A stretch of 64,000 nt of DNA from Crambe crambe (Eukaryota > Porifera > Demospongiae > Poecilosclerida > Crambeidae), in contig OZ004587.1 in NCBI GenBank assembly GCA_963924555.1, positions 4,588,001 to 4,652,000 of the forward strand, given 5' to 3'. The translations under genes and the position numbers were made by a program. Positions 28,338 to 48,352 of this stretch are shown one piece after another. The stretch's first letter is position 1. Each line of letters starts with the position of its first letter. A model generated the notes under the pieces. The model was not told where the DNA came from. It saw nothing but the letters and a program-made list of their open reading frames with translations, and ran no database searches.

Positions 28338-31300
28338 TCAAACGTCTTGAGTTGAGGACACAGGGAAAGTTCTCTTGAGTTGGAGTTTCCTCCATTGTCC
28401 GTTATTGTAGTTCATTTCAAAGACGGTCTCAATCAAGATGTTCCTTTTGGCCTTCACGACAGAAGAGCCATCTTTGGAAGGGAAACTCACTTCCTCCACT
28501 TCCTGTTTGGAGCTCAGTTTGATAGTCATCACTGACTGAGACGGATTGGGATTTTCTGCAAAGGACAGTATAGTAGGACATAGTATAGTAGGACATAGTA
28601 TAGTAGGACATAGTATAGTATAGTATAGTTGTATACAGGGTTTTATAGAATCTTAGGAAGACCCAAGACCATTCCTTATTTGGAAGTAGTGGCAGAGTAG
28701 TGGTAGCTAGAACAATAGGCCTGGACCACAGCAGTATAGCTCTATCACAACAATTTGAGCATATTCTTGTTGCAAAGATTCTGCAAATCCCTGTATGTAG
28801 ATATTTGATTCACCCACCTCTGGATCCAGCCATGAAGCCTAGTATCATTGCCTTCTGCTCTCTTGTCAGATTTGGACTTTCTTTGAACATCTCCTGAGCT
28901 ATGGCCAGTTGTTGCCGCTGTACGGGGGAAAGCATGTTCATCAGAGACGCACAATTAAGTCTCAAGATGCTCACTATAACTCATGACTACTAGTGGCCAT
29001 GGTCTGGAAATTTGGTGTAGAGATAGTCTAACCATTATAGAACACATGACAAAAGTTTGGAACTAATTCATCAAAGCATAATTATTTTGAGAAGCAGCAA
29101 ATTCAGTAAAGTATAAAACACTAGATTTCTGCATGGGACTGTTCCAGATGTTATTGGTTTTACTTACAGAGAGTTTTAGGCCCTTGCTTGGCTGTTTAGT
29201 GATTGTGGGGTTGGCTGGTTGAGGAGCTTGGTCCTCTGATGCTCCTGACGAGGGGACAATCAGGGAGGGAGTAGTGGGTGTGGCAGGAGTTAGAGGGGTC
29301 CGGTTGAACATCGGCAGCTCCTGAATGAAGCAGTCAAAATTATGGTGAAATCTATTGCCACCAATGGTTGGCTTTACGTAAATATCATAGCCTTAATGGA
29401 GGTCAAAATATGTGGTAGATGGACATGTTGGAGTGGCCGTAACAGAAAGGTTAGGGTGGCAGGTTTCTGGAATAGGTGCTGTTGGGACATAGTGGAGCAT
29501 TAGCCAGGTTTCACTGTAGCTGGAATAGGTGCTGTTGGGACATAATGGAGCAGGGTTATGGACAGGTTTCACTGTAGACCTGGAATAGGTGCTGTTGGGA
29601 CATAATGGAGCAGGGTTATGGACAGGTTTCACTGTAGCTGCAATAGGTGCTGTTTGGGACATAATGGAGCAGGGTTATGGACAGGTTTCACTGTAGCTGG
29701 AATAGGTGCTGTTTGGGACATAATGGAGCAGGGTTATGGACAGGTTTCACTGTAGCTGGAATAGGTGCTGTTGGAACATTGGGATTGTAGCTTGAATAGG
29801 TGTTGTTGAGGTTGGGAAAGGGATTTATCTGATTGGACACAACAGGTTTCACTGTAGCTGGAATATAATAGGTGCTGTTGGGACATGGTGGAGTGGCCTT
29901 AATAGAGAGGTGCAACACCACTCTGATGGGGCCCATTTTTCTTTTTCATGTGGTTAAAACAATGTATCTTAATAGCCACAAGAATATCAAAATCCTTTAA
30001 TGTGTGTTCAAGCACCACTCACTAGGGAGAACCTTGCACTCACACACACACACACACACACACGTACGGCAGGTTTGTCAATGCCAGGGGTGAAGGTTGG
30101 GGTGAGAGGAGGAATGACCGTAGCAACTGGTGCCTCTTTCTTCAGATTAATATCCAACGATGAACTCCGTCCATCGAAATCTGGTGATTTCCCACCATAT
30201 GCTGGACTCTGTAAAGGGAATAGGTACAAAATCAATAGGGTAAAGGGATTTCAGGTACACATTCACAATAATTATGATCTCTGATATAATACTTGAAATG
30301 GAGCAGATGTAAAATTAATAAACTGTTATAGAAATGTAAATTTCAATTAATTAGCTGTACATAAAATGTAATTAATAATCTGTAGACATGAAACATTAAT
30401 ATTTTGATGTTAATACCAATTAAACCTCCCACACAATGGGTAAAGGGTAATTTCATGCACAAAAGCGCTCATACAAAGTTACACACAATCTCCCATGAGG
30501 TTAAGGATAAAGGGTATTTCACATTGCCATGCAGCAGCTCACATAAGGGTCTCACATGCACCTTAGGATTGTAAAGGGATACATAGAAGTGGTTAAGATT
30601 AATTCATGTGGAAGGCTTTCATCGTGGACTTTATGTTCTCTTTCTGTATGTACTAAAAACCTCATACCATTGGTTCATATTCTGAACCCAATCCAGCAGC
30701 ATAATCGGGAGTGGTCACATGACTGGGTGGAGCCTTGCTGGTGATGGGTGCAGCCACTTCCAGCTCAGTCTTTGAAGGAAGTCTCGCTTTCTTCCCCTCA
30801 GGACGACCAGTCGGGGTCACTGTTTCATCTGAGATGAATAAAATGGACAATGAAAGAGAAAAAGGGTAATTGCTGGTCTTATGGGAGATATAACAAGTAT
30901 AGACTGGACCGGTAAAGGGACCTTATGGAGTAAAAAAATGAAATTTAACCTTAGAGCTATTGAAGAATTAAATTCATAACTTTCACATTTTAAACTCGAG
31001 GGGGGTCAAATGCCTAAAGAGGGGCAACTACAAACCAGTACAGCCAGTACATGTATGTGGAATTCTATGATTAATTCCTAGGGGGGAAGCTGTTGTCCAA
31101 GGGGACCCCCCTTGAAATAAACCCTAAGCTTGTAAATTTTAACATGCTACACCACATTTTAATGTTTTTGTGTGATAAGGTTTCTTTTCTTATCACATTA
31201 AAGCTGTAAAGTTCATAAGGCACATATAAAATGCACAAGAGTGTAATAACCAGGAACAATAAGCAGTGGATGTAAATGTAGGGATTGTTTTCACGAGAGA

Positions 31301-33910
31301 CTGCAGTGAACAAAAGTCAATTATTGAAGTTTTTTTTAATGTTATCGAATGCATTTTGAATTTTTAACAGTCCTCCCTCTTTATGCAGATACATAATTCG
31401 TTGTAGATTTTAGAGAACCTATACGTAGAGCAAGTTTTGCAGTCTTTTGACCTTTGAACTGCCAATCCCTACAATCAGATTAAAGGTTTCAAGGAACATC
31501 TCACCTGCAATTTTTCTCTTGAAATTTCTCTTTGATGCTATGGGCACTTCATCAATATCCAATAACTGAATCCACATAATACATCATTATTTTGAAATGG
31601 GATACACATTATGTTCAATGATGAAAATTAATTAGGCCATACCAATTTGATTATATGTTTTGCGGGTCCTACCTACCCAATTTTTTAAACATTGAAATGA
31701 ATAATGATAGTTTAGGGTCAAAGGTTAAACCCTTGCCAACTTTCTCACCTGTCACCCAAAACAAGCAACTATAGCTCGGCTCAGTGTGAGAGCTAAGTGA
31801 GGCAAACAACCTTCCACTAGGCAGGCGAACAATATAGTTTTTTTTAAAAAACCCAAACTTACTGCCATCAAGGAGTAAATTTTTTTATTTAATAATAATA
31901 CCATGATAATATCTTTTACCTACCCAATATCAAGAGCCAGTACCCAATATGTATCAAGAGCCAGTTCCGCCCAAGAAACAAAATCAAATAGGTATGGCCT
32001 TACATTTAGGTAAAAGGTAGTCCACTGGGGCATTTAATTACAGGAAGGACAAATGACCAGGCAAAACCCCCGAGTTTGGCCAACACACACTATGGGTAGC
32101 ATTAGCAAATGTTGAGACTGATTGGCTCTGTACTAAGCATATTGACTGACCTTTGTACCCCTCTCTCGGTTCACTTTATTGGTCAGTCCAGGAATGGAGA
32201 CAGATTTACGAGAACTGGAAGATCTTGATGTCGAAACAAATGGATTGGAACCTGAAATGTGTACAATTTTTATGATCACGGACCTAGTTTACCATACGTA
32301 TGTACATACCTGTTCCAGTTGAAGCAGACATTTGTCTCTGCAAGAGATGGCGGTCTTTAATTAGAGATCCAGTTTGTGAGAAATCTGTTCCAGCTGTAAT
32401 AATTGATGGTTTAGCAGTTTTATCTAAGCTAAGAGATAGTTGACACTTACAAAGTAGATACAGTGATCACTTCTACTAGTCTTAAACAAACACTAGAGGT
32501 AAGCGATCTTAAGTTATTTGATACCCTTGGGCCTTTTGTAACACCCTAACTTCACATTTCACTATAGGGATTCCAGAATGCCACGGCCTTGGGATGCTAT
32601 TATGGCATGTCTAAATGTTAACAACTTTGGGCAAAAGTTCAAAAAAGGAGTTATTGGTATCATTAAAGCTCTTGATCATTAATTTTTATATGGTGTTGAT
32701 GCATGTATGTCGGTATAATTATGTCCATAAAACCAGGGGTGCTGATATTCATTTTTGCCAGGGACCTCTTTGTGGTGTCAAGATAAGTATTGGCACCAAA
32801 TTAAAGCTTTCAAAATAAGTATATAATGTACTAGTCATGTGTTTGTCATGTGATTAGTAATAATTGCAAACTCAGCACTTGGCTCTGGCACCACAATTTC
32901 GAATGTTGGCACCACCTGATTATCCTTCAGCACTACCTTTGGTGCCATAGTGCCAAATTAGCACCCATGTAAAACCTTCCCATGTTTCATTAGCTTACCT
33001 CTTTGTAACATATCGTTTCTGAGTTGGATGCTGGCCTGGGGCTGACTTTTCAGGACGAAATGCTGGTGTCCTGAAGGGACAGTGAAACTGTGGCTGGCCC
33101 GTAGGACGGAGTGATTGAGGTAAGCATATTCGTGGGGGATGAAAGGATTATGGGCGTGCTGACTCACTGCAGAACAGGTACATAGGTACTAAGAATAATA
33201 GTCACATACATACATCAGGAGGTACTGAATATCTCTGTGACGTGGGCACCTAAAGTCCCACCTGGACAACTGATATTGGAGAGACAGCCAGTTTGAATTG
33301 CACCAGGTAGCTGGGTGGACTGGTGGCATGATGTTAGATGCTTGTGAAAAGGATGGATAAACACCATATGTCACTGGTGGGACTCAATCTCATGGTCTCC
33401 AGCTTACAAGCCCAGAGTGCAAACCACTCACTGCCAGTGACTCCACACATACATACATACATACATACATGGTACATACATACATGCGTCACAGATTTCA
33501 TCTCTTAGCCCCTCCAGACCTCCCTCCTCAGTGATCTGGTCCACGCTGATCGTTTGGTTGCTGGGAAAGGGACCCAGCACGCTGGCAAACAGTCGCACCC
33601 ACTCACCTCCATCCCGACGAGCCAAACGAAGAATTTGAAGCATCTCATTGGAGCACTAAAGTTAATACAAAGAACTATCATAAAATAGGGGAAATTCCAT
33701 TGTAACTGCACATACCTGACGTATAGTCCTAGGAGTCATCCCTATGAATGACAGAAGAACTTTGACCTTTGCAAGTCCATCAAAAGCACTGAATTGGTCT
33801 GCCACTATCGAGAGCTTGTCTTCATTCCATGCCAGACTGGACGCTGACCAACCATCTTCACTCTTTAATTTGTTGAGCAAGTACTGTAGAGCCTCATCTC
33901 TGTCAGCCAT
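28338..33910 (-). CDS. NELFA: Negative elongation factor A (NELF-A)
   Basis: Subunit of the NELF complex that holds RNA polymerase II at promoter-proximal pauses in the nucleus. Eleven exons, 5' to 3' on the minus strand: 33910-33716, 33655-33484, 33166-32999, 32393-32310, 32251-32151, 31565-31505, 30828-30668, 30208-30068, 29320-29168, 28917-28818 and 28555-28338. They sum to 1554 nt, giving 517 residues with matching phases; the human protein is about the same size. Recognisable blocks are the N-terminal helical domain (MADRDEALQYLLNKL), EYAYLNHSVL, LLDIDEVPIAS with KRNFKRK, TTPDYAAGL, the Pro/Thr-rich linker, LAIAQEMFK, AMILGFMAGSRENP and ETVFEMNYNNGQW. The start is the first ATG, with a homologous N-terminus following. 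Minisatellites in two introns read open but are not coding. The 3' half is duplicated downstream of Rab copies A and B. Confidence 0.95.
28566..28622. repeat. 15-bp minisatellite in last NELF-A intron
   Basis: Three to four copies of the TAGTAGGACATAGTA unit, the short version of the array expanded at 2672-2820. Confidence 0.9.
28640..28790. mobile_element. Dispersed repeat in NELF-A intron, inverted copy at 38110-38240
   Basis: GACCCAAGACC, TTATTTGGAAGTAG and TGGTAGCTAGAACAATAGGC here appear reverse-complemented at 38150-38220. Both copies end in CTTGTTGCAAAGATTCTG. The 38110 copy begins with the inverse GCTTTGCAACAAGC, which suggests a small inverted-repeat element. Confidence 0.6.
29440..29900. 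repeat. 58-bp satellite in NELF-A intron (block 3)
   Basis: About seven copies of the unit containing AGGTTTCACTGTAGCTGG and GGTGCTGTTGGGACATAATGG. It lies between coding exons 30068-30208 and 29168-29320, whose phases join without it, so it is intronic. It is the parent form of the arrays at 3075-3540 and 12470-13440. Confidence 0.9.
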
Positions 33911-34674
33911 ACTGCGACAAGTAAAAAAAAACAAAAAAATGACCCTTTACCGACCCATATGTCTATGCTATAGATATCAAGTACCAAACAGTCTCGCTTG
34001 GTATGCAGTGGAATCTTGGACACACTTTGGACCCATCCTTTTCTCCTTATAAAGAGGGTTGTCCTTTTTTTGGTTTGTACAGGATATTAAAATACAAGGG
34101 TAAGGCAAAATAGGGCTATTCCAAACAGTGGGTAGTTCCAAATATTTCTGAAACTACTGAGACTTCTGAGCTCAATGTTGGAGGATATAATATATCTTTC
34201 AAATATAGAGCTCATAAGCTCTAGCATAAATAGCCCCGCTGTTCAGAATAGCCCCACTTTATCTTACTTCTTTGCTTAGAGATACCTATTAGGTTTGTCT
34301 TGTATCATAGTGTCCTCTATCAGGTCTTTACCATGGACCAACACATTAATAACCTTTAATTTGTATACAGGTGGGAAGATTGCCATTGAATTAATATTTC
34401 TTGCATAAGTTTATTACTCAGCATAATCCATTATCCTAGAGCATGCACAGTGATGTTCGAAGTGTTATACTAACTAACTATACTACCTTTTCCTTCAAGT
34501 CTCCACCAGTACATAGAGGTCTAATCAGATCAGAGAGAGTCCTAGATCCGATCAGCTGCAGCATAGCAGTCTCTCAGACGATCCTTTCCAGATTGTTTCA
34601 CTGAAATAAAACGCACCTTACTCTTGATGGGTGTGACTATAAATAGTCTGTCAAAGCATCGGTTTACCTAAATC

Positions 34675-43183
<8,509 letters not shown>

Positions 43184-43435
43184 TTGTAATTTTGTGGGAC
43201 TGAGCGTTAACTATTGAATGAAATTTGGTATTTTTTCTTGGTTGGTATCACTATTATTCCTGCACTGATATATGTATATATGTATACTGTATACTTTCTA
43301 TGATTCTGCTATCTCCACGTTTCTGTTGTTGTTGTTTTTTTGTTTGTTTTTCTTTTATTATTATTGTGTGAAATTTTTTGGACATAAAAAGAATTACATT
43401 GGCTCTTGATCCAGCATACGAGCTACACTGTGGGT

Positions 43436-43829
43436 TAATTGCAGCGAGCGAGCTGACTCTCAGGTCACGACTCATTGAAATTATATATATCTAGGTCTAC
43501 ACTCCAAAATGCCCCAAGTGTGTGTCGTGCAATAGTAGCAGCATAATACGCACGCTCCAATTGTAATCAAGCTAGATTGTTTTCTAGAAGCACTAAGCTT
43601 ATCAAAGTGAATCAGGTGCTTGGTGCCTGTGGTAAGTATTTACAGCTTTTTATGTATGGAGCTTCCTGGTTGAAAACGAGCCTATCAGCTACTTTACTTG
43701 CTCACTGTCAAACTCTGCACATTGCTATAGTAGTAGTTGTAGAGGCTCTAATGCTTTGTTGCATATAAACTCAACAGCAAAATCTTCTAAAGAGTTTTAG
43801 CACTAAAGAATACTTGCTCACTCGCTGTC
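43436..43829. mobile_element. MITE-like element, GCGAGC family, copy 3
   Basis: The left end TTAATTGCAGCGAGCGAGCTG and the CTGACTCTCAGGTCA-GACTC block are shared with 1382-1956. The right end's inverse is TTGACAGCGAGTGAGCAAG. It lies about 250 bp after the Rab D stop. Confidence 0.7.
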
Positions 43830-44968
43830 AAATGTTGCTCATTGCCCTAGTGTACGTAGTTATTAATGACAACACTTGAATAGACATGGAAGAGTTTATT
43901 GGTTTGTTTTGTATGCCTATTATTACATTGGTGAAAGTCTCACTGAGAATATAGCAGTAGAAAGTTGGGCATTTCATTTATACCCACCAAGTAGCTGTAG
44001 AATTTAGAGATGTTCATTGCACTGCATGCATAGAAAGTGTACCAAATTTTTTTGCTGAAAATACTCAGTTTGATTACACATCGCAGCTATTTAGATGTGC
44101 ACGCATCTAACTAAGTGCAAAAAGTCAAGGAGGGGGAGGGTCTCACATAGCAGAAGAGCCAAAAGTCCGCATGGTTTTATTATTGCTTAGGTACCACACT
44201 ATGTATTATGTATACTGTATGTAGCTGAGTTTATAATAGTATTCATTACTGTCCGAGGCATTCGAAGTTTACCGCAATACTAACCAGACTGCAATACAGC
44301 TGCAAAGTCATGATGATGTCATGTTTATTGAGGGGGGAAACTCTAGGGAGAACCCCAGGGTAATTTACTAGATACATGCAATGCATGCTTGAGACTTTTA
44401 ACTGTATTATGCCCCACGACTTTACCGATTAAATTCCAACTAAATTCCAACCATGATATGTAGCTAGTTATTATTCACAAATTGTATACATAACTATAGT
44501 CAGCAGCAAAGATTGATAATGCATGTTCCACAGAAATAGTAGGTGAGACTAGTAAATGCATGGGGCACCTGCCACTGATACATTTACCCACTGAATCAAA
44601 GCAGCTAGGCATGCAGCTATATAGAAGGAATATCAAAGGCCTCCTAAGTATGTGGTAATTTACAAGTATTTTAGGTTATGTCAAAAGAAGGGGGGGGGGG
44701 GTAAAATAGTAACTAAGTACGAAAGCGACCTCTCTTTTGAAAGCTAATCAGGTTTGATGAAGTCATGGACGTTTTAATAATTATAATTATATTCATCAAC
44801 CCTTGATTGGGTACCTCATTGAGCAATAGTGCAATGTCATGATGATATCATGTTTATTAAGGGGAAACACTAGGGAAAACCCCAGGGTATTTCTAGATGT
44901 TTGTGCATATAAAATAACCCTACTAACTATAGGAGAGTAATTTTAGCTGGTTCAGTCTAACATTAGAG
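43830..44968. other. Intergenic stretch upstream of ART gene
   Basis: No coding signal. It holds two related fragments with GGGGAAAC-CTAGGGA-AACCCCAGGGTA (44331-44365 and 44860-44892), probably ends of CAGGGTT-type elements, and a poly-G run at 44690. Confidence 0.5.
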
Positions 44969-47630
44969 ATGTCTCTGAAGTTTGCTCTACCAACCAATTC
45001 CAAAGACAGTGATATTGCCTTCCTTTTTAAGCTTCCAAAGGATGATCTGGCTCTGCGTTCTGCGAGATTTATTGATGGTGTGCCTGAGTTTCTGTTCGAT
45101 GCTAGTCGAAAAGTCCCTACTCTCCAGGAAGAAGATGTTGCTACTGCATTTAGGCTTGCACAGGAGAAAAAACGACCTGAATTTTTCTACAGGGACTTCC
45201 CTCTCACTCACCCTTTATTCCCAAGTCGAAAATTTATGCAGTATTCTCCTGCATGGCTGCGGTGGACTGAAGTGGGAAAACTCCTCGCTGATGCAGACTG
45301 GAAAATGAAGTGCATGCATATTGGTGCAAGGTCTGACGAAGATAAGACCTCCTTTGAGTCTTGGTCCCATTCGAGCTATTTGGATGATCTAGCAACACAT
45401 CTCGACTTCCCAGAAGATAACAGTCCTGGCTCCATTATAATGTCCTGTGAGTATGCTGAAGTGGAAAAGAATGACGATGAAATTTGGTTCCCCGAGGAAC
45501 CTAAAATGAGAATTATAGACCAATCTAGCTCACTTTATTCCAAATATATCACTGAGTGTTACCCAAGCATTGCTTACCATGATGAGCCGAAGTTCCTCAA
45601 AGTGCGGGAGCTGATAAAGCTGGTTCTTGCTGTAGAGTGGCTCTATAACGAGAAAGGAGTGCGCATGAACCAAGAATGGGTTAGAAAGCACACTTCACAA
45701 CCAACAGATGGCAGCTGTTTTGAGTTTAAGGCATCGAAAGAGCCAGCCCGTGACATGATCCCAGTGCTGGACAAATCAACTTCGCAACCAACCAGTGATG
45801 TTATGGTAAAAACGTGGGAAGCTGAGATGTATAGAATGCTAAGTAAAGAGTCAAAACGGTACTATGGGTATTATGATTTTGGCCATGCTGAAATGGTAAT
45901 GTTCCAAGAAGATGGCACCAAGTGTCCCCCTCGAAGATGTCTGAAAGTTTTTCAGGAAAGCTTCTTCATTATTGGTAACAATTCTATTAAAACAGAAAAA
46001 GGGTGGATTTATCTCCCAATGGCTGAATCTGCAGAACAGTTAACTCATATTCGAGACTTTTTTCATTCTCTATTGCCCAAAAATGATCAATCAATGATCA
46101 CCTATCCCATTCCAGCGTCAATAGAGTCCACTATTGAAGATTGTATTGATGGGAGTATACTGGAATTGAAGTTTACCAACTCATTAAAGCCATGTCCTCC
46201 GCTAGTACTACCTCCAATGAAGAAGATTATAGTCATAAAGGCGACTCTCAATAACTATGACAAACTCTTCGCCAGTGAAGATCCCAATCAACCTATAATT
46301 CCAGAGATACCAGGCATATGTGAGGCTGCCATTCCTAATGTGAACTCCTGGAGTGAGCTCATTTCAGAACTAACAGTACCATCTCCTCAGGTTTGGCTAC
46401 TTCCATTCACTGGAATTGGAACGCCAACTGCTGCTGGAGGAGTCACCACTGACAAGTTTGAAGTCAGGTCGAAACCGTGTCCAAAGGTTGTGTGTAAAGA
46501 AACTATGTGGAGTGATGATTATGTATACAAGAAGAATGTATCCAAGAATCACGACTTATTAGCAGTGGGACCAAGAAGAGTTGTAGGTATGCTAGAGTGA
46601 ATGTCATAAGTCCTGTTTGCATGAGGGTTTTAATCCGAAACGAATCCGGATTCAACCCACCTTCTGATGTGGGATTAAGCTGGGATTGGTTGAGGTCTGT
46701 TAGGTTCACAGTGTAACAGTTGACAGTAGTGCTATTATACGTAAGAGAGGGGTATGTGGACAGAACTCATATCCAGTTTGAATCCGGATTAAAATCTACG
46801 TGTAAACAACAGGGATATAGAGACAGTATCTACTTGACTTTTCTATAGTGCTAGTATCCCTCATAAAATGGGAGTTGCAACTGCACTGTGAATCGTTGCA
46901 TACTCAAAATACACCAGACAATGATTGGGTTCGAAGAGGGTTATTTTGGGTCATTTAAAATTAATGATGGGAAATGAAGTTGTATAACAATTATTATTAA
47001 TGTTTAATAAATATACTTAACTTATATAATTTTGTAGGACAAGTTATATTGGATTTAATTGATCCTGTGTCTAAAGTATTTAGTACGGTTTGGACACAAT
47101 TCTCAAGAACCTGGAATAAGAAAGAACGTTGTCCTAAAGTGCTCTCATTGTTTAGAATCGTGAATACGGAACTTGAGAAAAGGTGGAATAATTGCAAGAA
47201 GTTGCTTGGAAACAAGCAACCCATCAAGGAGTATTTTCATGGAACAGCACTCCATTGCGATATTACAGCCACAGAAAACGTTTGTTACAGGGTAGACTGT
47301 GCAATCTGTGGAATTTCATCCTATGGTCCTGATTCGAAGTGCATAGGAAGCAACAGCGGCTTAAGATTCGGTGAAGGATTCTATCTTGCTGAGAATTCTT
47401 CCAAGAGTGATTGCTATACTAAAGAGAATAAAAATGGCTACAGAGCCTTACTTTTATGCAAAATTGTTCCAGGAAACAGCTGCACTTTCAACTCCGATGC
47501 CACTAGTACACTTCCAGACTGCAAGTGCGACACTATGTACGTGCAAAGTGGCACTGAAGATCCTGAAATTGTTGTGAAAAAAACAGAAGCTGTTTTACCT
47601 TGTTACATTATTGTGTACAAAAGAAATTGA
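44969..47630 (+). CDS. Unknown N-terminal region fused to PARP-like ADP-ribosyltransferase
   Basis: Two exons, 44969-46586 and 47038-47630, join in phase 1 (GTAG|GTATGC to TTTTGTAG|GA) to give 736 residues. The last 190 residues resemble a PARP catalytic domain, which transfers ADP-ribose from NAD+. The His motif YFHGT is near residue 607, and the Tyr motif FGEGFYLAENSSKSDCY follows with Tyr near 655. The final strand reads LPCYIIVYK, so Cys near 728 stands where poly-ADP-ribosylating enzymes have Glu, predicting mono-transfer or no activity. The first 540 residues come from one exon, are hydrophilic and have no signal peptide or membrane segment. They contain AWLRWTEVGKLLADADWKMK, which I do not recognise as a named domain. 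The alternative for exon 1 is read-through to a stop at 46600. Confidence 0.82.
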
Positions 47631-48352
47631 TATACTTTTAAATAGCTAGCTGCACATTAACTATCAACTGTTGAACTTCATAATGCGTAATGCACATGCC
47701 CCAATTGTAAATTGTAATAATAATTTCTACAGCCTTTGACTCGTCTTATAGAGTGCGCATAGTTTGTGGAAAACCGCATGTTATGATGGGCCATCTTTCT
47801 CTTCCTCCTCTTCTCTGTCATTCCTTCATTTTACCTTCTTGACTCCTTAGCTGTATAACTGTGATTGTGAAAGAAGCAAGCAACTAGTAGAGGGTCGAAT
47901 GGGGGATGCTACTTTACATCGTTCATACGACATATGTGGAGTCACTGGCAGTGAGTGGTTTGCACTCTGCAGGAGATTTTCACAGCATTAATTTGCTTGT
48001 GAATATCCATCTAACACTCCACCTAGCTGAAAAGGATTTTTCAGGGTGCAAATCAATTATCTCTCCAATATCAGTTGTGGTCCAGGTGGGACTTCAAGTG
48101 TATGTACATGTATGTTCTTCTGATTCTGTCCTTGCCACAATGCTTTGCATTTCCCTAAAAAGATATAATATACTCTTACTCTGTACTGAACTTTAAACGT
48201 AATGTATGTCACCCAGGTATTATGTAAACTCTCACTTTCTAATTGCCGGCTAAAAAGAAGCCCCCTCAGATCAGTAGTGCTGTCATAATAATAATTGAGG
48301 GTTCTTTTAATAGAGATTTAAATAATGAACACAATGTATACACATAATCTTG
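47631..48352. other. Intergenic region between convergent genes
   Basis: Separates the 3' ends of the ART gene and the alliinase-like gene. The only long frame (47906-48196) has no domain, no splice partner and ordinary composition, so it is not called. Confidence 0.5.

Noticed and set aside
47906..48196. 96-codon ORF between the ART gene and the alliinase-like gene
   Set aside because: No domain, no splice partner and average base composition, in a region between two gene 3' ends.
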